Shown here: positions 1-13,200 of the stretch, one piece after another
Layout of the letters: each line of letters starts with the position of its first letter
Numbering within the stretch: position 1 is the first letter of the stretch
Origin: Larimichthys crocea
Lineage: Eukaryota; Chordata; Actinopteri; Sciaenidae
Direction: 5' to 3'
Length of the DNA: 64,000 bases
NCBI RefSeq assembly: GCF_000972845.2
Contig: NC_040017.1
Location: 22,839,606-22,903,605, forward strand
Translations under genes and position numbers: made by a program
The notes under the pieces: generated by a model
The model's input: the letters and a program-made list of their open reading frames with translations, nothing else
What the model was told of the DNA's origin: nothing
Databases searched by the model: none

Positions 1-193
1 CTGAGTCCAGAGTGATGAGCTTGGAAGAGGTGAAGAAGGTATCAAAGTCAACTTCCCTCATAGGGCTGGTGACACCATCGGGACCGGTGGGGGCACTAAC
101 TAGCCAACGATAACGAGTTAGGGTGTTGTTGATGTTCTCGCTCACACAGATGGATCCTGTTTTGTCATAGTCTGGGTACTTAGGGTTACAGGC
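1..193 (-). CDS. frem2: frem2 coding exon 14 (cut by window edge)
   Basis: The acceptor CTTTCCAG precedes [20 protein letters not shown], and the frame stays open through [20 protein letters not shown] to position 1. No donor is seen before the edge, so the exon is partial. It matches the membrane-proximal extracellular region of vertebrate FREM2. Confidence 0.92.
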
Positions 194-3100
194 CTGGAAA
201 GGAAAAAATAAAAATGTGAGTGAAATGCACCCTAAAATCACTACTTCTGTATACTCCTGTGAGCCCTCAAGGTAGCTTGTAATTGAGAAGTACTACTTCA
301 TTAACAGTATTCATCTGTTCAAAATTATACTGACAAATGCTAAATGAATCATTAACAGAGAAAATCACTGAAAACTATCAGTCAGTAAGTATTTATATGA
401 CTATCCCATGGGACATACAGTGACACAAATGACAGGGTATCCAGCCACGGGGAGAGAGTCCCTGTTTCTGTCGATGTCATCGTAATGCAACAGAGAAACC
501 ACTTTGGGCACTGAGGGGAAGGTGACATCTGCCATGCTGTTCATCTCCTCGATATAGATTATGGCTTTGTTCATCTGTTGATTGACAAGCAAGGCAATTA
601 AGACAACGTAAATAGAGAACAAATTGATGCTGTTGACACTTGACAGTTAAATTACATGCTAATTTGGCTTAATTTTCACCTTTGTTTCTGCCACCATGTT
701 CTCATCAGGCTTCAGGTGAACCGTGAACGCCTCCCTCATTTCTCTGACACTATCATATAAAATCTCCACCTCCACATAGTGCTCTGTGTCACCCTTCTTG
801 AAAACAATTTCTGCAGAGAAAGGAGAGATTTGACAAAGTTTTTTTTCTCTCAAATTCTGTCAAATAATAAATAAATGAATTAATCAATTTATGAATTAAT
901 TAATGAATTACCCTCAGATATTGGATGGTAGTCCTCCCCAGATGTGGCAGATCCATCCTTGGTGTGAACTCGGACAACGGAGACTTTAGAGGTGTCTCCA
1001 TTGCGCAGCACTGGGATCTTCACCACAGACACTTGGCCACTTTCCTTCGGCTCATTCACACTGAATTTAGTCTCTCCAAACCTAATAATCGCCTCTGAGA
1101 AAGCATGACATACAGTTTTAGTCATGCTAGTCATCTGTAACATTACAGCATATTGCATTATTAAAGCACTTGTATGTACAGCTATTTGGACTTGTCGCCC
1201 CCATGGAAATATAATAAAATACACTATGGTAGATCTAGGGAAACTGAGATGAAAGACACAGACTAAACTAATTGTCCCCATTTTTTTCATTAACATAATT
1301 TCTGCTATCAGGATAACTTAAAAGATGTTTATATAGAAATTCTGCACATTATGGCATTCAAACAGAAATATTGTAAGGGACAACAAAAAACAAAGATTTC
1401 CTACTGTCTGCATCATCTTTTATCTTGATGAGTGTTTCATTCTGCCCTCCAATAGATGCTCCAAATGGAGAGTCACTCTTGGGGCTTCCCAACACAAGAC
1501 GGAGCTCTTCCTCTTCTTCATGTTCTGTGTCATCAACTAGTACCAGGACACAAGGCTTTTCAATTTCTCCTGAAAAAAAGTAAAGAGAAAAGGCATTGAG
1601 CAACTTAATATCCTTGCAATTCATTTTAACAAGTGAAGAAATCACAAACCACGCATAGGTATGTGTGCTAGGTTTTTACTACACCACCTGGTAAGAAGGT
1701 GATGATGGATGCATCTGTGTTGGGCCTCTCATTGAAGTCCATCATAACCTGGGCCGTTCCCTGCCTGCTGTAGCAGCGTACTGTGGACTTGTAGCTGATA
1801 TCACCACTGCGGTATACAATGGCTGAGATCTGCCCTGAGTTCTCACTCCCCACATACACAGCGTCATGGAACTGCACCTTTGGCACTGGAATGAAACCCA
1901 TAAATCAATAAACATCAGAAATACAGTGGAGAAATCACAAACTGTTTGTAACCATTTGAATGAATTTTAATAATAAGATCTTCACTCACAGTCTGAAACA
2001 GAGTCATTGATGAGGATGGTAGCCTTGCTCGGTTCCCCAAGGATCCCATTCATGGGCATCCGCAGTACCAGTTCAAACTTCTCTGGCCCCTCCAGCGCCG
2101 GCTGGCCCAGGTCATCCAGGATGGTCACACGAAATGTCTGCATGGTGACCCCTGGTGCAAAGTCCAGATTCCGGCTGATCCCCACATAATCCACACCAGC
2201 TGCTCCACAACACAATATAGGTCAGGCGTGTTTCAAAGAACAGAGTGCTTATAGGATATAGTTGATATAGCACAAATGCACTATGGTACTTGATCTTATT
2301 TCTACAGCAGTTCTCATGTAACTTCATAATTAATTTCTAAATGTCAGGCATCAAGCAAAGACGAAAGGAGATAACATGCATGCTGACAAAACAACGTTTT
2401 CTATCTCATGTTCGATAGCGGTGAACAGTTGGAATTTGTTGCGTGATTAAAGGAGAGCTGCAAGAAACTGGATATTTCCCCAAGCGCAAACAGGTTATTC
2501 ATTTGCCATTCTTTGAAGAGTCTGGGTACGGAGAGCTCACCCTTTGCCCGCAGGCTTTTCTCATGTACTTATGACCCAGTTATGTGTGGAAGTGTGGGCT
2601 TGCATTTCTACCGTGCTGCATATGATTAGATGCTAGTTATTTTTACAGTTATAACGCAGGCGAGCAATGTTAAGATTCTTTACAACAGGGAGACGAGTGC
2701 CTGGGGGCAGGAGATAATAGAGGCTGTAGGGAAGGCTTGAGGAGTCCAAAGCGTAACCCAATGTGCAGAACAATCAGTATGCATTCCTAAAGCTCTGTCC
2801 TCATTCAAACACCATTATCCTCACAACACTGTGTATCCCTGATGCCAACAAAGCAAGGGGTCAAAAGAAGAGCCCTGACATCTCCCCCCGTAACCTAAAA
2901 CAATGTTTACATTCCCCAGGTCATCCACCCAACATATTCAGTGATAACATCTTCTTGGACTCAGGAAAACAAAAAGTGACAGCATGACGACTTAAGTCTA
3001 TTGTTTTCTGTGGTTTACATTTCTCTAAGCACTAACTAGCTGAAGCTGTCAGAGAAAGGCGCCTCACAGGTGTACATACCCTCAGCTGAGACAGGATCTG

Positions 3101-4252
3101 TCTTCCTGGAGCGCACTGTGACGGTTCCTCCTTTGGAAAGATCAGTCCCTGTCCTCCACACCTGCACCTCCACAAAGCCATCACTCTCATCCACGTGGTA
3201 GTCTGTGTTGCCAAAGTAGAAGATGGGAGCTGGGAAGAACAACAGAGGAAGGAGTGAGGGAGATGAGGAAACGCAGGAGGATGTAATCCATAATCATCTT
3301 TTAGCTGTTTCACAACAGGATACTCAAATGACTTGTAATTGCGGAGTTGAATCTGTAATATCTAGCATGCTCTGTAAGATTACCTCTGATTACAGGAGAA
3401 ATTGAGAGAATGTTTCCATCGAAACACCAGCAGACAGTTAACACTGTAATTGTAGCCCTTAAACAACGCTTTCTAACTTCCTGTGATGATGTCTTGGGGG
3501 GATTTCTACATCTGCAACAAGTATTAAAAGACAAAAAGCAACCTGAAGGCAGAGCTGAATTTCCTGGTTTTGTTCTGGATGAGCCTGGTAGTGCAGCTGA
3601 CTTTGATAGTGATGGGTCTGAGAGGCAGACAGGAGGCCTGACAGGAGGTCTGGGGGATGTAGAGCTCGATGTGCCAGCCCAGGCCTGCCTGACTGCAATT
3701 AGTGTTTCTATGAGCCGAGATTCCACTGCAGCCAAACTCACCCACTATTATTCTACTTAACCCTTTCAGAGCCTGTTTTTTCTCAACAATGTACAACATG
3801 TCATGCTGCTTGTGAAACAACGGCTTAAGGGCTTGGACCTCGATATACATTCCCTTTGGGTGGTGCAGTCAGCTACTGTCATACTGCAAGCACTGCCATC
3901 ACAAAGAGACTATTTATGGATTTAAACTGCAGGGAGTCAGTCATAGTCCTTTAGAGCCATACAGAAATAACCTGAGCAGCCAAAAGCTGAAAGCAATCCA
4001 ATGAAGCAATTCTACTTACAAAATGCACACATTCTCATAATTGATCAAATACATCATTGTTATGATGACTAATGGGAACAAGCCACTACTGAGCAGTAAA
4101 AACTGTGTGCTTTTTGCGAGCAACTGTGACCAAATAATGAATAAATTAACTGAATGGCGATGGCCATGGGCAGGAGTTGTGGTTTCCATGACAATGGAAC
4201 TCTGCACCTACAAAACGGTACTTAGCTGTTTCTCATCACACAGTATGAGGCA

Positions 4253-4295
<43 letters not shown>

Positions 4296-7200
4296 GGGGG
4301 TGTGGAACTGAGTGATAAATGCACTGAACAAAAACAAATCCATACTGTTGTAACTGTGTGGTGATTATGTTATCTAACGAAACCATAATACAAGATTAAC
4401 TGTCAGTCACCAGTGCTGCCAGACACAATTACTGGTCAAAAAAAGTGTTTATTATTTTGCACTATATCATTATTCTTTCCAGTAATCTAAGTCTTAGAAG
4501 AAATTGCATATTTTGATGCAGTCTGCTTTGGCAGTAACAGCTCTACGGTGACAAGATAAGACAAGTTCTAAAAGGGAAATAATCTTTTTAGGCAAAGCCT
4601 GGGGATTTGTTGTTCTCAGAGGAGCTATCTCTGTGGCTGAAATAATATTTCTCCTAAGAGCAAGCAAAGGACAGAAAACTTTTATGCTTTAATCTGTCCT
4701 CAGAGCACAGCCAGGACAATGAGTGCTGCATCAAGAGGTTTGCAGCTGCCAGAATTTCTCCCCACAGAGAAACCAAACAAAGATGGTTTTGGCTGCCTGC
4801 ACTCGGTCCCCAACAGGAGGAGTAATCAGATCTACTAGCCTGAGGTTGGCAGCCAGGAACTCAGGCCCTGTTGTACTAGTCCAGTAATCAGATAAGGTTT
4901 GTGGAGCAGGCAAACAGTGAGCTTCAAAGAGCTACGGTCCATTAACTGAAAGGTAAACCACTGGCTCCTGGACTTCATCAGCTCAGCCACCAGCAGCTTT
5001 CTAGGCCACACAGCACATCTAAGGTTACCTAAATGTAAGACGAGATCTAGTTCTACTTATTATGTAAAATCATGTAAGGTGCATAAATTTAATTTCTACA
5101 AAAACAAATTATAAGATTACATATTATATAGTTACTCCTTGACTTTATTTTGGTGTTGTCATTAATACTAGTTCCACAAACAATGGAAATAAAAAACCCA
5201 TTCCACTCAGTTCACATCTTAGAAACAAGAGAAATACAAAACATAAATCAGAAATAAAAGCACCTTACACATAGTCAATATGGCGGCCAATTTACTGTGC
5301 AAGACGTCTATATAATAAAGCCAAACAAAGCAAATATTTTTACACTTGCATATGTGTGAACATAAAATAAAAGTGGCACAAGGAGAGACACAGGCATCTG
5401 TTCGACTCCCACTGACTGCTTGATTTCACTTGAACTTTGCATGACATTCCCACAGCGCTAAGTGGCTTCTCCTAATGGTGAGATTCAATTGAGCCCTAGC
5501 AAATGCTCCTCTGCCCACTGTGTGCTCGACAAATTTCTCTCCAGCAGCAAAAGCATAGAAACGCAGCTCCCATATTCCATACAGAATAATCAAAAACTAT
5601 AACCACTGATGACTGTGAGAAACTCTTGAATTTTCAAAGAAGGCTCAGGATTGAGCGTCTTAAGGCTGTTGACTGAAGTCCGCATCTCTGTGCTTAAGTA
5701 CTTTGGACATCTGTTTATATCAGAAAGAATGGGAATCCAGGTGAGACATAATAACAGGGTTTGTGGGCTCCCCCTCGATTTATCCCCATCCAAGCTATAA
5801 AGCACACGCACAGGACCAACCCATCTTTAAAACAGCTCATAATCATACCTTCAGAACTAGAGAGAAATTTACAGGCAACCGACACATGACTATAAATACA
5901 CGAGTCAAGTCCTGCCTTACAAGCATTCTCATGTCTTACAGCCCCAACCACCAAAACATTTTCCCGGATGCAGAGTCAATATCAAGCAGCAATTACTGGC
6001 AAGAAAGGACAAGTTTCTCCAAACTCATCACTGCCAAAAGCCAGAGTGGTAACTGTAAGGATGTTGCCATTTATGTGCAGATGGTCTGCCGCTGGGAAAA
6101 TAACAAGTGTTCAGAGGATAGCAGCTGTCCATGCATGCTACTGTAGTAGCCTGGACAGCTTGTAAACTTTACAGTCTTACATGCCAAGTTGCTGGAAGTT
6201 TTACCTCTATGCAGAAAAAAACCCACAATTCATGTCCCTGGCATAAAAAAGTAGTAAACTGTCAACATTAAAAATAAGCTGGCAAGTTATTTTCAGCAAC
6301 AGCTCCATGGCGTGTTTATTTGTGCCTCAGTTCGAGGCTTCAGCATGTGTTTGTGGAGATGAGAAAAAGACAGAAACAGGATTGTGAAAGGTTATTAGGC
6401 TGTGTTAAGATCTCTTTATTAGCAATATGAATCAACAACCAGCTATAACCTTTTGAACACATGCATAAACACACTTACCCGTTAATTACCACCATCCCTT
6501 TTATGTTTTTATATCGACCTTGTCAGTTTCTACCTCCTCTTGTTTATACTGTTTCCTTCAAAGCTGTGTTGCGCTATCATTAGATTCTGTCTGCCTGTTG
6601 TTGTCCTGTCCTTACTTGTTATTTGGATCTTTTTTGCTTCTGTTGGCTGCTGTCATCTTATTTAATTGATTCCAGCACTGTACAGGCATCTAGACTGGCA
6701 CGCCTCCTCCGATAACATGACTGTGATCTGGTATATGGGGGGCCCAGATCTAAATGACCTGCTTGGTGCCTGGTCAAAAAAATATCTTTGATGCTCAGGT
6801 GACTCAGGCAGCAAGGTCAGGTCATTCCTTTCGTCACAGACTTAGAAAATGTCATTCAACCTTTTATCTCTTCGATGCTGCTGCCAGGCTTTTAACACAT
6901 ACTGAGAGAAGCAGCCTCATTATACCAAATCTTGCTGCCAGTCACTGGTTACTTGTAAGTTTTAGAACTGATTTAAATTGCTTTTTTTAAAACCTTGAAT
7001 AGTCTGCCTGTGATCTGTGATTTTCTTACCTCCTATGAGCCTGATCAGTATCCTTTAAAACATCTTCTAACAACGTTCTAACTTTTATACTTTTTACTTT
7101 TATCGTGTGGCTTTTTTTCCTAAGTACTGTTTTTTGTTGCAACTATTACATTTCTTAATGTTGTGTATGTCTTAAGTTCTGTATTATTTGTTTTTATTGT

Positions 7201-10200
7201 AATGCAAATTGTTTTTGAAAGGTGCTGTAGAAAATAAATCTATTATTATTTTAAAACCTAATCCTCCCCCTGTATAGTACTGCTATGCTGTAAAACACCC
7301 TTATCATGTCAGTTGATAATTTGGTGCGATGGTGCACATTGCAAATACATTTTAATTAGATTTCAACAAACTGGGTGATACACACTGGACCTGGGATTTT
7401 TAGAGCCTCTCTAGGTTTAGAGCTTTGACCTCATGGTAATAGATAAGTCTAGCCAGCCATTTATTTGCACCTGTGTTTCCAGAGTTGTGTTTGGAGACTG
7501 TTAACATGCAAGGGTTCACACTATCCCTCTCAGAGAGATCCTTCCCTGCTGAACAACCAGCAGGGATAGAAAGTGCAGCAAGCAGACAATGATCCCTCAC
7601 AACCTTTGCCACCAGTGAGGACTAACAATGTGTCTGCTGGAGGGTCTGGACAGGTTGTAAGCACAGCTGCTGGGGACTGAATGTGCATGAATGTCTGTGA
7701 CTGTGGACAAATATTGGAACTTTACACTACTTTTATGCCCACAGGTATCATGGGGTTAGCAGCTTGTTTCTTCATGTGCATTTGCAATGGATGATTTGCA
7801 TCTTGTCATAAAAAATTCAAATATACCTTTATACTAAGGTAACAATCTATTTAATATCTCATCTTATATTGGACTATTGATGAAAAATAAACTGCTTTGG
7901 TAATATTGGATTTACTGAATGTTTGCATCAATGTGATGAAACACTTTTTTTTTTACTTGTATTAGTCAAAAAATACCATTTCCACTTGGAAATGGTCTTA
8001 AATGAAATTTCCACAAAATACCAGCAACAGAAAACTACACATGCACTGAATATTTTAAACAAACATTTTATAACTTAAAACAAGGGGCACCAATAACATG
8101 AATCTCACAGTAAAATCTTCTGAATTAATCCTGTGGACCAAAATATGTAAAATGGGAAAAGTGAAGAGACCACCCAGTGGGATTTTCTTGGGTTTGGTTT
8201 ACATTTTCTATCTAAGATCAGCTGCCAACAACAAAGGTAGAAATATCAATTCATGTGGCATGTAATAGGCTGGTGGGTTTCATTTTAAACAAAACAGATT
8301 TGTATGACTCCCTCTCTGTGGGTAAGGGTATGCTAATTAGTGAAATTAATGTTTTGGTGGGAAAGAAAATAAGAAAGCATTATTTTCCATGGCACAGGTT
8401 TCCAAGACTGGTTATTAGTGCAGCAAACTTCAACACATTTAGGTGTAAAAGCTACAAACCATCTTGATTTAGATTCCCATAAATTGTCAGATTAACATCA
8501 GAGGCTTGGCAGACAACACCAGCTCCAGCTCCACCTCCTACTGTGCTTGTGTGGTTTCTTGCACGTGTTTGTACCTTCGTAGGTGGCCAAGACTGTGAAT
8601 TTGCACAGAGCAGGGACTGCATATTTTGGTGCCCCGTGGCTTCTAATTTCATCATATTGCGCTACTCTCGTTTTGCTGTCTTGAAATGAAGACATATCGC
8701 TGACATGCATTTTTTGCTGATATCAGTACTGTATGTTTCTAAGAAATGTTTGAGTCCACAACTTGGTGTGCCTGAAAGCCCTCATGGGGAACCTAGCATA
8801 GACCTCTCACAGGCAAGGACAGGTGCTCAGCCAAGGAAGTGACTCCTTCCTCCCATGTCCACTCCCACTGGACAACGCCTGCTATAAGAGGGATGACAAA
8901 GAAGGATGTGGTTTCCCCATTTATCTCCCTTCCTAACAGAGTGGAGTTAGGAGAGGAACCTGGCTTATGTGCTTAAATTCAACACAGAGCAAGGATAGTT
9001 GAACGTTAAGTGTGAGTGAATGTCTGTCTTCTGTCTTTCTACTCTTTCTATTCCAGACAGGAGATTGGTCTTGTTCTGCTTGCCTCAGAGTTATTTACCA
9101 TTTACTTCACCATCAGTGCTCATGTCATTTCATTATCACTTCCTTCAGGGAGATATGACAGTTTGACACCACCTCATTTTTCCCACTCTTCACGTTCCAT
9201 TTATTCAGTGGATTCCATTGTGCATCTAATCCGAATTATACTCTGGAGGTGTTGCTGTGCCAACTTTAGGCATGTTGTATATGCACGTGTATGTGCTTTG
9301 TGTGTATATACGGTATGTTCTCAGGCAGTGGATCTAATTCCAGGTACTCATGTCATTACAATAAGGAGCCAAGTTGTCTGACAATAACTCCAGGTACTGT
9401 TTGTCTCCACGTCACACCAAATTTCTGAAAGTGAGAATCACGATTTGACAGTCACAATAAACGACACACACAAAGGACGTTTCCACAAAAGGAGGCTGTA
9501 GTCTGGTGCCGTATGCTGTATGGGGCACCCTTGTGAGTTTGGTGCTTTCTGACAACTGATATGCAAAAGGGGGATTTTGATTGTCATTCAGGCACCCCGA
9601 CAAAGCCAGCAGGAAAAGAAAACATGATTACAGATAAAGCACGAATAAACCTGAGTACAGACTGCTAACGCTGGTTGTCAGCCTGATTCAAGTTAATCCT
9701 ATAATGCACTGAGCCTTCTTTTCTCCTCTTTCTGTGTGAAAAGACAGGGCCTCTAATGAAGGAAAAAAGCATGCCAGGAAGTCTTAAATCTGAAGAGTGA
9801 AAACATTTCTTGGTATATTTTATCATGAATTGACTTTTTAAGCTACAAAAATTGGATTACTCAGGCAAGTCATTGTTTATAACAGTTGAGATAAAACAGC
9901 ATACTGGCTGACTCTATAAACCAGGGGCAATCATAAAACAGAGTTTGCCTTCCACAACTAAAAAGCAGTAATATAAGCATGAATACGAACACACAGTTTA
10001 TCAGTAACCATGGTCCAACCCATTAACGCTTTGCCATTGTTATTCTGAGACTACTTCCCAAGCAATATTCAAATTGGCTTATCTTAATTCTTTGCAGCAC
10101 TTACTAAAATATATGTGCTTTATTTGTCAGCCTACCTATTTCCCAAACATCAATGAACCACATCTTAAATGTAAATGACAAGCAACCGTATATGGTAAGA

Positions 10201-13200
10201 GATGAATCAATGATGTCTCCAATCGATGAGCTCAGAGCCATCCATAAAGACTGTGATACTGTTAGGAAATGTAATAACTGCAGTGGTAAAACACCTCTTT
10301 GTTTAAGCAGGAAAACTGCTGTAAGGACCGACTGTTGTACGTCCTATTTCAAACTTGTCTCAGCAGCTGTCTTGACAGTCTGGAGTCAATACTCAGGAGC
10401 AGCTGAGGTCAAAAAGGCCCTGTACTCGCTCTCAGGTTACAATGCTACAGTAAGAAAACATTCCAAGCACGTTACCTCCTTCTTCCTGAAGCAGGTCAAA
10501 CAAATCTACTTGAAGTGTGTCTGCCTTGAGTCCCGCAGGGAATAGAGGTGGAGAATAACCTGTTACATGGTCTGAAAACTGCTGCTGCAGCCTCGAGAGC
10601 TCCAAGGTTCAGGTTCATGGACAGATTCACACCCTTAGCACTGATTTTGCCCCTGATCTAAACACTATGTTTGTGGTCTAAATACATTTTTTGACAGGGT
10701 GATTAAAAGACTGAAGGCACTGTGTTGCTAAGGCACCGGAGGTTCACATTATTAATGTGATTATTTCAGCAGTTGTCACGCTGAGGGAAAGGTGTGAACA
10801 GCAGGACCATTGTCACTCACTGAAAACAACACAGTTTTGCGTGTTGTGACTATCAAAACTAACTGGATCAACGCTATGCTGTGCTAGAATCATTTTTACA
10901 ATTCAAAGTCTATGACATTTTCAGCAGCATGTACCATACTACAAAATGGAGGGGTCTCCTACAACATGAAGACTAATTTTGAGTAATTTGAGCAGTTGGG
11001 GGAGATAAAAAAAAAAATAAAAATCTCAATGAGGCTGACGTACTTCAATTACTTGAAAAAAAAATACTGATTTCCCAATGGACATGATTTTCTGACTACT
11101 TAAACCAAGCAATTAGATAGAATGCTGAACTGAATATTGCATCATCACCCCAATTATGTAGCTTCGAATGGGTTTTGATTCGAGTAGAAAAAAAAAAGAC
11201 GGTTCCGCAATCATGCCGGGTTTTTCAGCTCCAGTGTGTTGCCTGCCTGCAATCATAAAGCCTTGACTTCACAACAGTGCTTCCGGAGATCGTCTGAGTG
11301 ATAGGGAACTGAGAAATGGCCGTCAGGTGTTGGGGAACAAAGAGGCGTCAGGAAGATATGGGGGACTATCAGCCCTCCAGTCTGAGCGTGCAGATATGAG
11401 ATAAAGCCTTTGCCCCGGGGAAGGCGGCTCGCACACTCAAACACTTTATCTTCCAGACATTGTCAGACAAGCACAAACACACACACACACACACAAAAAT
11501 CATACACATATTTATATATTTGCTTCCTGTCTGCCCACCTGCTCTCCCTGTGTCTCTTTTTGCATCAATATATGCACCAAAATATATTGCTTATCCATAA
11601 ACAAAAGATTTCACAAATATAGTAATGTGAAACTAAATCAGATAAAAGCCCTTCTAGACAAAAACAGATTCCCCGTCTGCCTTTTCTTGTGGTTTTAATT
11701 AAATTTGAAAAACCTAAACACAGAAATGTGTCTAAATGCCACAAAGCCTTTTTATTTGTTATACCTGCACAGACTTTTTACACTTGCGATCAGTAAAATG
11801 TCATCTTACCGTCTTCCATATCAGCAATGATTGTGATTCTGGCTGTGGGGAACTCTGAGCCCAGACGGCCCCCCATGGGCATGCTTAGGGTGACATTGAA
11901 GCTTTCCTCCTCTTCATACAGTGAGTCATCGATGATCACAACCCGGCAAGTTTTCTCCATCTCTCCCTTGTCGAAGCGCAGGATGCTGTGATGGTCCTCA
12001 GGCCTGGAGATGTAATCAGAGTAGGACAGCACTGTGGTGGGGATGGTGCCCGTGGCTGAAACTGAGTGGGCAGAAAACAGAATAATAGAAAGCGTAGTTA
12101 ACGATCAAACTCAAAGCCACAATACTTTTTTCACATAAAAATCAATACATATACAATTTTCCTTTTATCTTTTATGAACAATTTTTACATGCATCACTGA
12201 AGTATCACCACAGGATCATATGCCTAGAAAATCCTTTCTTAAGTTACTTTTATTTGATCTTTTATCATAACTTGTAGACAAAAACCTAAACTCCTTTTCA
12301 AATTATTAGTAAGCCTGCTTTAACAGAACAGAAACCTTCACTCTCGACTACATTTTACCATTCACAGAAGATTTTGATCCAACACAGACATTCATAAGGT
12401 CATTTTCTTTGCACTTCCTTTGAAATTTTTAAATCAGGTAACAAATGAACAGCTGCCATCGAGTCGAATCAGCGATGAAAGGCAGACAGCTTTTGGGTTT
12501 CTCTTTTTTTTTTTGGTATATTGATTCACTGTCACTTTAAACCGGCATTTTAAGTGTATGTGTCTGATGCAAGTCATTAGTGCTGCAGAGTTATTATCAA
12601 CATGACAACCTTCACCATCTGCTAATTCAAACACATGGTGGCCTTGACGTATGTCAGTTACTGTGCAGTAATTCAGCCTCGGTCTCGGTCTGATTTCAAG
12701 AAAGAGAAGTGAAAAAGACGAGTAACAAGTAGGCTACTAGGATCCACCTGGGACTAGATTTTGTAAAAAAAATAGTTCATCCATGAAACATTGCTCTTGT
12801 GTTACCTTGCTGGGTGTAGCAGATGACCATTAGCTCCTGACTGACATCTCCACTCCTGTGCACTGGAATAAGCAGCTCGCCAATGTCCTCCTCTATGTTG
12901 TATGTAGCTGAGGGTATGAACACTGTTGACTCTGTACGTGAAGAAAATCACATTAGTTCATTACTTTGACATATCGTGTGTGTTTATCTGAAATCTTTGT
13001 TTGTGAGTGCTTGGTTCTCTGGCAAATTGAATGTGATAAATTGAACGTCAGGTGAAGTGAAGTAAATGATTGGAAATGAAGAAAAGGGAAATGCCTCAGA
13101 AAAGCAAATCATATGTGACATTATTTGCATCTGGGACCTTATTACAGCTCTGCTGATCCTGCTTCCATCATGTTTAATCAAAACCCACCTTCTACTGTTT

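Larger units (their letters stand above)
3230..11809 (-). other. frem2 intron 6 (8.6 kb)
   Basis: A phase-1 intron with GTAAGA and TTCCCAG ends. It contains an L2-type LINE tail, a 38-nt poly-A tract and a short CA repeat, listed separately. Several 100-145 codon open frames occur on both strands (for example near 3.3-3.8 kb and 10.15-10.55 kb). None resembles a known protein. Confidence 0.8.

Noticed and set aside
3310..3850. Overlapping open frames of 108-143 codons on both strands in frem2 intron 6
   Set aside because: Several frames on both strands are open at once, which points to chance composition. No domain, splice structure or homology is recognised.
4200..4291. Processed pseudogene or SINE ending in the 38-A tract
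   Set aside because: No coding remnant, tRNA-like head or target-site duplication could be seen before the poly-A run.
10153..10545. 130-codon plus-strand frame in frem2 intron 6
   Set aside because: No recognisable protein family and no promoter or polyadenylation context. Length is within chance for an intron of this size.
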